The translations under genes were made by a program, and so were the position numbers. 64,000 bases of DNA from Candidatus Methylophosphatis roskildensis (lineage in GTDB: Bacteria; Pseudomonadota; Gammaproteobacteria; Burkholderiales; Rhodocyclaceae), in NCBI GenBank assembly GCA_016708905.1, contig JADJEV010000005.1, positions 496,001 through 560,000 of the forward strand. Direction: 5' to 3'. The notes below the pieces were generated by a model, which was given only the letters and a program-made list of their open reading frames with translations, did not search any database and was not told the origin of the DNA. Of the stretch, positions 18,975-28,379 are shown piece by piece. Every line of letters starts with the position of its first letter. The first letter of the stretch is position 1.

Positions 18975-19913
18975 TCAGCAGTCGGGGTTTTCCCGCGCCA
19001 GTTCCTGGGCAATTCTCTGCTCCATGAGGCGGGCGGTGTTGACGCCCATGCTCTTGAGCTTCTGATTGAGCGCGGCGACTTCCACCAGGGTGCCGACGCT
19101 GCGTCCCGGCTTGACCGGAATCTTCACATGGGGAACCGGCACGTCGAGGATGGTCACGGTTTCCTCGCTCAGCCCGGTGCGGTCGTACTCCACCGTATCC
19201 TCCCATTCGACCAGGGTGATCACCATGGCCACCCGCTCGTCGCGGCGGATCGCCATCGCGCCGAACAGCCGGCTGACGTCGATGATGCCCAGCCCGCGCG
19301 CCTCGATGTGAAACGGCAACATGTTGGAGCCGCGTCCGATCAGGATGGAATCGTTCAGGCACTTGATGGAGACATAGTCGTCGGCGACCAACTGGAAACC
19401 GCGGCGCACCAGATCGAGGCCGCACTCGCTCTTGCCGACGCTGCTCTTGCCCTGGATCAGCACACCGACATCGTGAATCTCCATCAGCACGCCGTGCAGG
19501 GTCGTCTCCGGCGCGAAATCGTGCTCGAGGTTTTCCCACAGGCGCTTGTACAGCTTGGTCGTGCCGTGCGCACAGGTCAGGATCGGTATCGACACCTGTT
19601 CCGCCCGCTGGCGCATCGATTCGCTGGGCTGGTGGCCATTGGTGATTATCGCGCAGGGCACGTCGCCGGAGAGAATCCGGCGCAGGTGCGCCGCGACCTC
19701 GGCCGATTCGCCGTGTTCCTCCAGATAGGTCAGCTCGCCCACTCCGAGGATCTGAATGCGTTCGGAGCGAAACTCCTTGAAGTAGCCGGTAAGCTCCAGC
19801 GAGGGGCGGTTGAGTTCCCCCGTGACGATGGGCCGGTCCAGACCGAGGGCGCCTGCGGCAACCTGCAAACCCAGCATCGGATCATCGAGCAATTTGCGCA
19901 CGGTAACGGTCAT
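18975..19913 (-). CDS. hprK: HPr kinase/phosphorylase
   Basis: HprK phosphorylates and dephosphorylates HPr on a serine, linking phosphotransfer regulation to metabolism. The 312-residue protein shows the P-loop GKSSVGKS at 155-162, ECGLDLVRRGFQLVADD after it, and the signature EARGLGIIDVSRLFG. ATG at 19913 is directly before the conserved N-terminus. In betaproteobacteria hprK usually sits near ptsN or ptsH/ptsI genes; none is visible here, so it is separated from its partners. Confidence 0.96.
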   Translation of the reverse strand: MTVTVRKLLDDPMLGLQVAAGALGLDRPIVTGELNRPSLELTGYFKEFRSERIQILGVGELTYLEEHGESAEVAAHLRRILSGDVPCAIITNGHQPSESMRQRAEQVSIPILTCAHGTTKLYKRLWENLEHDFAPETTLHGVLMEIHDVGVLIQGKSSVGKSECGLDLVRRGFQLVADDYVSIKCLNDSILIGRGSNMLPFHIEARGLGIIDVSRLFGAMAIRRDERVAMVITLVEWEDTVEYDRTGLSEETVTILDVPVPHVKIPVKPGRSVGTLVEVAALNQKLKSMGVNTARLMEQRIAQELARENPDC

Positions 19914-20144
19914 CGCAGCGGGCCTCCGCACCCGATTCCTGGTGATGTGGGCGTTACGATAACAGCGCTGCGCAGGATGGCAATGCTTCGGGGCATGATG
20001 TCGGCTCGCTTTTCGGCGATGCGCGAGCTCCGTTTCGCGCAGCCTGGGGCCTGCCTTCCCGAACCCCGGATCGTCGATCGCCGCGCGTAGAACCGGCACC
20101 GCCAGCGCCGCTGGCCGAACCGCCGGATATTCAGCACCTCGGCG

Positions 20145-20230
20145 AGCCGCATGGAATGGCGCTCTGCGGCATGCCATCGCCAGCAGCGCCATTCGGTGAA
20201 GCTCCTGGCGATGGCATGCCGCAGAGCGCC
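20145..20230. repeat. Palindromic repeat with AGCCGCATGGAAT end
   Basis: The 13-mer AGCCGCATGGAAT (20145-20157) is followed by a perfect 26-bp inverted repeat (20158-20183 and 20205-20230) around a 21-base loop. The rest of 19914-20431 upstream of the next ORF holds only the hprK 5' flank and AT-poorer intergenic sequence, with no gene that I can support. Confidence 0.85.
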
Positions 20231-20431
20231 AACTGGTGCGGCCTCTGGCAGGGCACCCCGCCGCCCATCACACGGGCTTGCCTTCCACCGCGCGTCGAGA
20301 CGCAAGGTGGATCACGCGGTTCGCCACCCGATCGACATGAATTCCGGCGATTCCGGTAGGCTGACTGCACCGTCTGTTTTGGCCGCTCCCGCGGGACCTT
20401 GAACACTTTTCTCCTCGAGTCGCTTGCCGGA

Positions 20432-20602
20432 ATGACAACCACTGAATTCCTGATTTCCTCCTTGCCGATGTTGATCATGCTTGCTGGCGCGGTATTGTTT
20501 CTTCGCAGGGTCGGCGCCTTTGAACAGCGAGACCATCGCAAGCGGGTAGAACAACTGCTGGAACGCATAGCCGATGCCGTCGCGAAGAACGAACATCGGT
20601 AG
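20432..20602 (+). CDS. Possible small single-span membrane protein
   Basis: A 56-residue ORF: MTTTEFLISSLPMLIMLAGA then VLFLRRVGAF (one membrane span), then a charged coiled-coil-like tail QRDHRKRVEQLLERIADAV. The N-terminal pattern resembles the first span of FtsH-like proteins and of small orphan membrane proteins related to it. A TTG at 20399 would add 11 residues. No strong ribosome binding site. Confidence 0.5.
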   Translation: MTTTEFLISSLPMLIMLAGAVLFLRRVGAFEQRDHRKRVEQLLERIADAVAKNEHR

Positions 20603-20752
20603 TGTCACAGCGGCAACGCTCGTTCCGCCGTTCAATCGGGCCGGATCGAGGGCACGCAGGGCAGAGATGGCGCACCGGGGCTGCCTGCCCGTCATGGCGT
20701 CCGTTTTTCGGGGGCAAGCTCACGATCGTTCTGGATCCCGGCTTCGCACGCG

Positions 20753-20905
20753 TTGTCGGGATTTGGATCGAGCCTGTCCGATGCGCTGTCGTCCGCGATT
20801 ACCGGCGTTGCATACCTTGTTCCATGGTCCCTGGTGCTTCTGGCGTTTGCCTGGGGTGGTCGCAAACTGTGGGTGTTCATCAATCGCGCGAAGAAACAAG
20901 GATGA
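20753..20905 (+). CDS. Possible small membrane protein, coupled to the following broken gene
   Basis: A 50-residue frame starting at TTG: MSGFGSSLSDALSSAITGVA, then a hydrophobic span YLVPWSLVLLAFAWGG and a basic tail KLWVFINRAKKQG. Its TGA (20903-20905) overlaps the ATG of the next gene (20902) as ATGA, which argues for a real, coupled coding region. The frame stays open upstream to about 20602 without an ATG, so the start is uncertain. 20603-20752 shows nothing else. Confidence 0.45.
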   Translation: MSGFGSSLSDALSSAITGVAYLVPWSLVLLAFAWGGRKLWVFINRAKKQG

Positions 20906-21492
20906 CTGGGCTCGCCATGAAAACGCTGAAACTCATGCTCGTGATACTCGTCGCAACGCTGTCGGCATCGGCTTCGTTGGCACAGGAGAAACCCGCGAAG
21001 CTTGCCAAACGCATCGCGCCCATCGTTTTCAACGGCACCGAGTATCATTTTCGCTGGTCGCAAGGTGGTCAGTTCGAATTCACGCCGTCCGGTCAGGAGA
21101 ACCTGGACGCCTGGACCGACATGTTGACCATCTGGGACTAACGCGACGTCAATGACGGAGAGTCCCTGGCGCAAGTGGCGAATCGGACACTCGGCAGATA
21201 CCGCGAATCGAATGGCGTCATTGTCCATACGCGTTCCGTGCCGAAGACGGACAGGAAACCGGCCGAGCATTTCGTTGCGGCTGTGCTCGGCAACCAGACC
21301 CTTCTGGAGTTCGTCGCCGCGCGATTCCTGTTGCAGGAGGGCCGCGGGGCAAGCGTCATCTATTCGCACCGCATTTACGGCACGCAACTCGGCAAGCAGA
21401 TGAACGCCTGGATGGCGGAGAACGGCGCTGCTGCGGGAGACCAGGTCATGAGCCTGGATGCGAGGCCGATCCTGTCGTCGATCAAGGAGTGA
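20902..21492 (+). pseudogene. Secreted protein gene interrupted by one in-frame stop codon
   Basis: The frame starts MTGLAMKTLKLMLVILVATL with a signal peptide ending SLAQE, runs to LDAWTDMLTIWD, meets TAA at 21139-21141, then continues in the same frame to 21492 with normal coding character (LAQVANRTLGRYRESNG ... DARPILSSIKE). No frameshift is needed; one base change in a Tyr codon (WD-Tyr-RDV) would explain it. The full protein would be about 196 residues. No family recognised. The ATG at 20902 overlaps the preceding stop; ATG at 20917 is an alternative. Confidence 0.75.
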
Positions 21493-21838
21493 ACGGGGTG
21501 CGAACCGATCGGCGGCAGGGCTGATGCCGCGTTTGTTTCACTGCGGCCCGTTTGCATCGCCGGGGCGGGTTGAACCGCACCGCATCGTGACGAAGCGAAA
21601 GGGTTTTCAGTGCGCATCACATCGATTCTTGTTCTGCTCGCGCTCGCACTCGGACTGCCTGCGTCGGCATTCGCGCAGCATCCGCCCCGGCGGCCACCCA
21701 AACTCCTCCACTTGTGGCCACTTGAAAATCCCCCACCCAGGTGCATGCCGATGACCTAATTGTCGGCAATGTTGGTGGTGGCGCGGACAGGACATCATCG
21801 CCCCTCGATTCCAACGGGGGGTAGAGGAGGTGAATGTC

Positions 21839-23508
21839 TTGAAGCCGCATCAGAAGAGCACGGTCGTAACGCTGCTGCAGAACGGGGTCTCGCAGCGCGA
21901 GATCTGGCGCAAGACGGGGATCGATCGTAAGACGATCCGCAAGCTTGCCCAGGAGACCGAAGCCGAGGCAAATTCCCCCATGGCCACCGGCTCGCCCGGG
22001 CTGGCCGTTCAAATTCCTCCACCCTGGCCACCGGCGCTGGCGCCCGATCCATCCCCGCTGCGGCTACCTGCGCCGCCCGTTCAGCCTGCGAGCCGCACCG
22101 GGCATGGATCGAGGCGCAGGTGCGTTTGGGTCGCAACGCCATGGCGATCTACCAGGATCTGGTGGATCGCTTTGGCTTCGAGGGCCGCTACAACAGCGTC
22201 AAGCGCTTCTGCCGGGCGCTGCGCACCCAGGCGCCGGAGCAATTCGACCGGCTGGAGTTCCTGCCCGGGGAAGAGGCACAGGTCGACTACGGCGAGGGCG
22301 CGCCCACGCTTCATCCGAGCGGCCGGTATCGCAAACCGCGGCTGTTCGTGATGACGCTTCGCTACTCGCGCCGCTCGTATCGGCAGGTGGTGTGGAAGTC
22401 GAGCAGCCAGGTGTGGGCGTGGCTTCACGAGCAGGCCTTCCGCTACTTCGGCGGTTGCTGCCAGTACGTGGTGCTCGATAACCTGAAAGAGGGCGTCATC
22501 CGCCCGGACATCTACGAGCCGCAACTGAACCGCCTGTACGCGGCGATGCTCGCCCATTACGCGGTCGTGGCCGATCCGGCCCGCGTTCGTGATCCGAACC
22601 GAAAAGGGTCCGTGGAAAACGCGATCCAGCACACCCAGGCCACGGCTCTGGCGGGGCGGCGCTTCGAATCGATCGAGGCGCAAAACGCCTTTCTCATGCA
22701 TTGGGAAGAGAAGTGGGCCGCCCAGCGCATTCACGGCCGGGCCAAGCGCCAGGTCGAGGAGATGTTCCAGGAGGAGCGCGCCCACCTCAAGGCGTTGCCT
22801 ATCGAGGGCTTCCGCTACTTCGAGGAGGGCACGCGCACGGTGCAGGACGACACCACCGTTCAGGTTGACAGCGCCTGGTATGCCGCGCGCCCGGCCCCGA
22901 TCGGCGCCGAGGTGTTGGTCCGCCTCTATGAGCACGAGATCGAGATCCGCGACCTGCACACGCTGGCGCTGATCCGCCGCCATACGCGCGCGAGGCGCAA
23001 GGGCGCAGTCGAACTGCCCGATGCCGAGCGCCTGTTCAACCCCTCCCGCCAGACACACCAGATCCTCAAGCGCGCCGAGCACATCGGCCCCCACACCCAC
23101 GCGCTGTGTCGCGCGTTGTTCGAGCAACGTGGGCGCGAGGCGCAGAAGAGCATGTGGGGTATCGTGGGGCTGCACCCGCGCTATCCGGCCTGCATCCTGG
23201 AGCAGGCAGCCGCCAGCGCGCTCGCCCGCCACATCCACGCCTACAAGGCCGTGCGCGCGATCGCTGAGCAACTGCTCGCTCAGGCCATCGCCCGGCTCGA
23301 TGGAACCCAGCCGGAATTGCCCCTGGGTGACGCTGGCTCGCCGCTCACCCAGCAGCACGAGCTCATCCGTGATCCCGCCGAGTATGCCGCGTTCTTCAAC
23401 CGCAGTGTCGGCACGGAGCCGTTGGCGCCCGATACGCCCGCACCCTCACAGGCAACCGAGCGCGTGCAGCCACCGCTGGGCGAACCACAAGCGCAGGACT
23501 GCGCATGA
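21839..23508 (+). pseudogene. istA: IS21 transposase IstA, frameshifted near its N-terminus
   Basis: The N-terminal frame starts at TTG 21839 behind GAGGAGGTG (or GTG 21830) and encodes the helix-turn-helix KPHQKSTVVTLLQNGVSQRE. Near 22075-22085 coding shifts to the next frame back (SACEPHRAWIEAQVRLGRNA), as expected from one lost base; the frame then runs to 23508. The DDE triad looks intact: AQVDYGEG, VVLDNLKEG and NRKGSVENA. Without correction of the shift the DNA-binding part is not joined to the catalytic core, so the element is probably inactive. Confidence 0.85.
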
Positions 23509-23794
23509 GTACGCGGTGCACTCGCAACACCTGGGGGCGCCGCCCCCAAACCCCTGCACTCGCCGTAAGGCAGGCCGGCAGGCGAAAGAACTGCCTGCCA
23601 ACCCGCCAGGAGCGTATTTCTCCGGTCGCCGTCAAGGGTGCGCTGCGCCGGGCGAGAAAACCCCTCGCCCGCCCTTGACGGAACCGCCGCCACGCCGGGC
23701 TCAACGCCGACAAACCCGCGGCGTCCAAGCTCAACGCCCGCGCACGCCCAGCACCGATACCACCCATTACCCACCGTCCAGGAGACCCCAAGCC

Positions 23795-24564
23795 ATGAGC
23801 ATGAGCATGATGGAAATCGAAAAACCCTCAAACAGCTGCGCCTGTCGGGCGTGCGTGCCACCCTGGAGACGCGCCTGATCGGGTCCCAGGCTTCCAGCCT
23901 GTCGTTTCTCGAGACCTTCTCGGCCCTGCTCCAGGATGAGCTGGACCGGCGCCAGTCTCGCCTACTGGAGCGCCGCTACCAGCTCTCCGGGCTCGAGGAG
24001 CGCGCTTCGCTGGCGGAATTCGACTGGGGCTACAACCCCAAGATCCCCAAGCGCACCTGCTTCGAGCTGCATACCCTGAAGTTCATCGCCGAGGGCGACA
24101 GCGCACTGCTGATCGGTCAGCCCGGCACCGGGAAGAGCCACATCGCCAAGGCGATCGCCTATTCGGCGCTGCGCTCGGGGCTGCGCGTGCTCTACGGCGA
24201 AGCCGATGAGCTGCTCGCCAATCTCGCTCAGGGCGCGAGCGCCGACAAGCGCAAGCTGCTCAAGCCCGTCATCGACGCCGACCTGCTGGTGCTCGACGAC
24301 TTGTTCCTGGCCCGCCACCTCCCGGCCGAGGCCGCCGACGCCCTGCAATCGATCCTGCACAAGCGCTACAAGCTGCGACGCAGCTCGCTCATCACCTCAA
24401 ACCGCATCATCGAGGATTGGCACAAGTTTCTCGGCGACGCCGCCCTCACCACCGCCATCCTCGACCGCCTCCTGCACCGCAGCGTCCTGCTCGAGTTCCG
24501 CGGCAAAAGCTATCGCCTCAAAGAGGCCGCCAGCCGACTTGCCAAAGCTACCCATCCCGAGTAA
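23795..24564 (+). pseudogene. istB: IS21 helper ATPase IstB, frameshifted at an A-run
   Basis: IstB is the AAA+ protein that selects the target and stimulates IstA. The frame starts ATG 23795 (MSMSMMEIEK) behind AGGAGA. In the A-run at 23820-23824 one A is missing (five instead of six), so the family sequence KTLKQLRLSGVRATLETR continues in the next frame and runs to 24564. Walker A is GQPGTGKS, Walker B LLVLDDL, and SLITSNR follows. The remaining 249 residues are otherwise normal. Confidence 0.85.
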
Positions 24565-25193
24565 CAATCCCCACACTCCTGTCCTCGCCCCTGGGGGATT
24601 TTGACCTGGCCACAGGTGGAGGAATTTCAAGTGGCCGCCGGGGTCCGGTACGGAGCGCCGGCTTTCAGGCATACCTGTTCAACAGCAGGACCGGCGCCTT
24701 GTCCGGCGACATGCTGGCAAAGGACGCGCCCATTCCCGACAAGGCGCGGATTCGTCTGCTGGCAACCGAAAGCGGTTCCATGCCGTTTGCCGCGAATCGC
24801 GGCAAGGCGAGCAGCCGCGTGATGCTGGACAGTACGTCAGGCCTCGGTCCGGTTAGCGCCGAAGGCACCACCCATGTGGGCTTCTGGCTTGCCGGCACCG
24901 GGTGCCGATCGATCAGCCTGAAAGCATCATTGATCGGCGTCAGGGATGCGGCTGCTCTGACCGAGGTATTGCCATTTGCATGTTACGAATGAGGCGGATC
25001 GCAACTGCGGGTTTTGTTTGGGAGGACGATCATGCAGGCACTTCCATGCAGCGCGAATTGCGCCGCCAGTTCGAACTGGCCGATGCCAATTGGCAAGCCT
25101 GGACGCCACGCTGATACCCGGAACCGGCAAGGGCTGAACCTGGCTGGGCTGGGCGAGCCGAGCCATGCCAGGCCCGACAGCATAGGGAGGCGC

Positions 25194-25222
25194 GTTGGGC
25201 TTCCTGCGTCAGCCCAACCTAC
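25194..25222. repeat. GTAGGTTGGGC repeat, half copy
   Basis: The 29 bases are the complement of the left arm of the repeat at 18871-18900 with one mismatch. It sits just downstream of the PHA depolymerase stop codon. The rest of 24993-25228 shows no gene. Confidence 0.8.
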
Positions 25223-25228
25223 CGATAT

Positions 25229-26122
25229 CTATGTCCTGGACCCCGTTTGCGCGACTTGCGCGGGCGGCTGGTTTTGCAGGAATCGCTCGGCCGAAACCGG
25301 ATCGCGCGCTGCGTCGATGTCGTGGTGCAACTCGCCGGCCAGAAAGCGCCGCACTACCGGCGTGACGAGTTCTCCCTGCGTCAGCAGGAACAGATGGCCG
25401 CAGTCCAGGATCGCCAGCCGCGCGTCGGGAATCAGGAACCTCATGATTCGCGCGTTGATCGCGGGCACCAGCGGGTCGTCGGCGCCGGCCATGATCAGCG
25501 TCGGCTGGCGCAGCGCGAACAGCCAGTGCAGGCTGGTCCAGCCGGTCGCGGCAAAGAGCTGCCACAGATAGCCCAGGGTGCGCGGCGGCATCATCTCGCT
25601 GACATGGCTGAGCGCGTACTCTGGGTTGTTCCTGAATACGCCGCCGAAGATCGTGCCGGCGTGCCTTGCCAGGTAGTTCGGGTCGGCCTGCCGGGCGGCC
25701 TGCGCCAGCATGAACATTGCATAAGGATTGCCGGGCACGGCAAAGGCGCCGTTGGAAGTCGCGGCCAGGATCAGGCGCCGGCAGTGTTGCGGGAAACTGT
25801 GCGCAAACTGCTGGGCGAGCAGGCCGCCCCAGGATACGCCGAGCACATCCACCTGCTGGTAGCCCAATTGAACGATCACCCGCGACACCAGCCTGGCAAG
25901 GCCCGACAGACGGTAGGGCAGGATGCTGGTCGATGAACCGCCGGCCCCCGGCACATCGAAGGCGATCACCTCGGTCCCCTGCATCTGCTCGGCGAACGGC
26001 CTGAGCACCTCGATGTTGCCGCCGATGCCGTTCATGAGCAGCAGCGGCGTCGATGTCGTATCGCCCGGCCACACCGCAACGCGAATCCTGCGGCCGCCGA
26101 TGTTCACATACTGGATTTGCAT
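25229..26122 (-). CDS. phaZ: Intracellular poly(3-hydroxyalkanoate) depolymerase-like alpha/beta hydrolase
   Basis: A 297-residue cytoplasmic alpha/beta hydrolase. The lipase box is VLGVSWGG (Ser97); Asp in MAGADDPLVP and His in LDCGHLFLLT complete the triad. Blocks such as VIAFDVPGAGGSSTSILPYR, LAQQFAHSFP and YLWQLFAATGWTSLHWL match the Pseudomonas medium-chain-length PHA depolymerase family closely. It would release hydroxy fatty acids from PHA granules. No other pha gene is adjacent, so chain-length preference is open. Confidence 0.85.
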   Translation of the reverse strand: MQIQYVNIGGRRIRVAVWPGDTTSTPLLLMNGIGGNIEVLRPFAEQMQGTEVIAFDVPGAGGSSTSILPYRLSGLARLVSRVIVQLGYQQVDVLGVSWGGLLAQQFAHSFPQHCRRLILAATSNGAFAVPGNPYAMFMLAQAARQADPNYLARHAGTIFGGVFRNNPEYALSHVSEMMPPRTLGYLWQLFAATGWTSLHWLFALRQPTLIMAGADDPLVPAINARIMRFLIPDARLAILDCGHLFLLTQGELVTPVVRRFLAGELHHDIDAARDPVSAERFLQNQPPAQVAQTGSRT

Positions 26123-26381
26123 GCGCGTCCCTTTCCGTTCAGGTGCGGATCAAGGCCCGAGCACAGCGCCACCTGCGCATCATCCCGCAGTAGATCCGAT
26201 CGTCGGACACGATATCACGGCAATCCGCGGCTCGAAGCGTCGCGGTCTGACCGCCATCCGCCCGCCCCCTGCGAGGGGGACCGTGTGCGGCCGGCGCGCT
26301 GGCCTGCGCCGCCGTGACCGTTCCGACGGCATACAATGGCGAAATAGGAATCACGCCCAACGACTCGTCCACCTCACACCC

Positions 26382-28379
26382 ATGCACAGCGGTCTGGAAG
26401 GCGTACTGATCCTGCTCATCGCTGCCGTCCTCGCGGTGTGGGTGGTGCGCCACCTGCATCTGCCGGCCTTGCTCGGTTATCTGCTGATCGGCATCGCCGT
26501 CGGCCCGCATGGACTCAGTTGGCTGCCGCGCACCGATGTCACGGACGTGCTCGCCGATTTCGGCGTGGTGTTCCTGATGTTCTCGATCGGGCTGGAATTC
26601 AGCCGGCCGCGACTGTTCTCGATGTGGCGGCTGGTATTCGGCCTCGGCAGCGCGCAGGTCGCCGTGACCATCCTGGTCACCGTCGGCCTGGCCAAGTTGT
26701 TCTCCATGACGTGGCAATACGGCCTGGTGCTCGGCAGCGCGCTGGCGATGTCTTCGACCGCCATCGTGTCCCGGCTGCTAGCCGAGCGTGCCGATCTGCA
26801 CTCGACGCCTGGCCGCCAGACGATGGGCGTGCTGTTGTTCCAGGATCTGGCCGTGGTGCCGCTGATGATCGCCATACCGGCGCTTGCCAGCGAGCGCGCC
26901 GAGCTCCTGCCCGCGCTCGGGCTGGCCCTGGGCAAGGCGGCGCTGATCCTGGCCGGCCTGCTGTTCGTCGGCCAGAAACTGATGAGCGGCTGGTTCGACC
27001 TGGTGGCGCGGCAGAAGTCGACCGAGCTGTTCATGCTCAACGTGCTGCTGCTGATCGTCGGCCTCGCCTTCCTGACCTCCGTTGCCGGGCTGTCGCTGGC
27101 GCTGGGAGCGTTTCTCGGCGGCGTGCTGATTTCGGAGACGCTGTACCGGCACCAGGTGGCGTCGGTGATCCGGCCGTTCCGCGACATCCTGCTCGGCCTG
27201 TTCTTCGTCATCGTGGGCATGCAGCTCAACCTGCAGTACGTCGCGGCCAATCCGCAATGGATTGCGGCGATGCTGGCACTGGTGCTGGTGGGCAAGGGCG
27301 TCATCGTCTTCATGCTGTCGCTGCTCATCCGCAACCAGGTGCCCACCGCGCTGAGCACCGCCGTGCATCTGGCGCAGGCGGGCGAGTTCGGATTCGTCCT
27401 GGTGGCCGAAGCGGTGAATGCCCGGCTGCTCGACCCCGGCACGCAACAGGTGACGCTGGCCGCCATGCTGCTGTCGATGCTGTTGACACCGCTGCTGATC
27501 GAGCGCGGCAACCGCTGGAGCCGACGTCTGTCGCAACGACACGGCAGGCTCGCGCACCATGACATCGAGGAGCAGACGCGCCAGGTCTCCAGCCACGTCA
27601 TCATCTGCGGCTACGGCCGCACCGGACAGAGCCTGGCGCGATTCCTCGACCGCGAGAACATCCCCTTCGTCGCACTGGACACCGATCCGCAACGGGTCCG
27701 TCAGGCGACCGCGGGCGGCGAGCGTGTTCTGTTCGGCGATGCAGACCGGCGCGAGGTCTTGCTGGCTGCCGGGCTCGAGCGTGCGCGTGCCGTGGTGCTC
27801 GCCTACGCCGACCTCGAATCGGCGGTCAAGGTTCTGCGCGTCGTGCGCGAAATCCAGCCGCATTTGCCGGTCATCGTGCGTGCCAAGGACGACGCCCAAC
27901 TGGATCAGTTGAAAGCTGCGGGTGCCACCGAAGTGGTGCCGGAGATTCTCGAAGCGAGCCTGCAGCTCGCGATGCAGACGCTGAGCCAGCTCGGCGTGCC
28001 GGCCTCTCGCACGATGGAGCGGGTGCGCGAGATCCGCGGGCAGCGCTACGAGGTGTTGCGTCACTTCTATCGCGGCGAGGAAGACCAGTTGCGCGATATG
28101 CGGACGGCACACCTGCAGCCGCGGCGGGCGCTGGAGGTGCCGTCCGCCGCGCACGCCATCGGCAAGCGCTACCTGGCACTCGAATTGACCCGCTTTCCGG
28201 TCAAGTTGATCGGCTTCGTGCGCCACGGCATACGCTGCGACGATCCGGCCGAAGAAGCGACCGTCGCCGCCGGCGACGTGATCGTCCTCGCCGGGGCCGA
28301 CCCAAAGCTCGAGGCGGCCGAACAATATCTGCTCGCGGGCACTGAGCCCGCGGCACCGCCGCAGAGAACAGCCGGATAA
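26382..28379 (+). CDS. CPA2-family monovalent cation:proton antiporter (KefB/YbaL-like)
   Basis: A 665-residue protein: about twelve membrane segments (residues 5-385) of the Na+/H+ exchanger fold, with GVVFLMFSIGLEFS, ALAMSSTAIVSRLL and LFQDLAVVPLMIAIPAL; then an RCK/TrkA-N Rossmann domain starting HVIICGYGRTGQSLARFL (about 405-525); then a TrkA-C domain (about 570-650). This is the layout of KefB/C and YbaL potassium efflux or pH homeostasis proteins. ATG at 26382 is chosen because the first helix starts there. Probably NAD(H)-gated. Confidence 0.94.
   Translation: MHSGLEGVLILLIAAVLAVWVVRHLHLPALLGYLLIGIAVGPHGLSWLPRTDVTDVLADFGVVFLMFSIGLEFSRPRLFSMWRLVFGLGSAQVAVTILVTVGLAKLFSMTWQYGLVLGSALAMSSTAIVSRLLAERADLHSTPGRQTMGVLLFQDLAVVPLMIAIPALASERAELLPALGLALGKAALILAGLLFVGQKLMSGWFDLVARQKSTELFMLNVLLLIVGLAFLTSVAGLSLALGAFLGGVLISETLYRHQVASVIRPFRDILLGLFFVIVGMQLNLQYVAANPQWIAAMLALVLVGKGVIVFMLSLLIRNQVPTALSTAVHLAQAGEFGFVLVAEAVNARLLDPGTQQVTLAAMLLSMLLTPLLIERGNRWSRRLSQRHGRLAHHDIEEQTRQVSSHVIICGYGRTGQSLARFLDRENIPFVALDTDPQRVRQATAGGERVLFGDADRREVLLAAGLERARAVVLAYADLESAVKVLRVVREIQPHLPVIVRAKDDAQLDQLKAAGATEVVPEILEASLQLAMQTLSQLGVPASRTMERVREIRGQRYEVLRHFYRGEEDQLRDMRTAHLQPRRALEVPSAAHAIGKRYLALELTRFPVKLIGFVRHGIRCDDPAEEATVAAGDVIVLAGADPKLEAAEQYLLAGTEPAAPPQRTAG

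Larger units (their letters stand above)
21685..24643 (+). mobile_element. IS21-family insertion sequence with 4-bp target duplication
   Basis: 2,959 bp. Ends are inverted repeats: CCCCGGCGGCCAC at 21685-21697 and its complement at 24631-24643, extended by subterminal repeats (TCCTCCAC, TGTGGCCA, AAAATCCCCCA) as usual for IS21. The flanks carry the direct repeat TCCG (21681-21684 and 24644-24647), within the 4-8 bp range of the family. It carries istA and istB, each with one apparent single-base deletion. Confidence 0.92.
21610..24992 (+). pseudogene. Small secreted protein gene split by the IS21-family element
   Basis: The 5' part (21610-21684) starts GTG and encodes the signal peptide VRITSILVLLALALGLPASA ending FAQHP. 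The 3' part (24648-24992) encodes VRSAGFQAYLFNSRTGALSG ... LPFACYE. Removing the element plus one copy of the TCCG duplication joins the parts exactly in frame, giving a 139-residue exported protein. An AAAGGG lies about seven bases before the GTG. The product resembles no family I know. This gene follows another broken secreted-protein gene. Confidence 0.85.

Noticed and set aside
20902..21492. Possibility that the internal TAA is recoded
   Set aside because: No hairpin or known recoding context follows it, and neighbouring genes are also broken, so a plain nonsense mutation is simpler.
22081..23358. Minus-strand frame of 425 codons within the IS21 element
   Set aside because: Antisense shadow of istA.
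26477..28325. Long antisense frames opposite the antiporter gene
   Set aside because: Biased composition rich in His/Gln/Arg and typical antisense pattern; the plus strand gene is certain.
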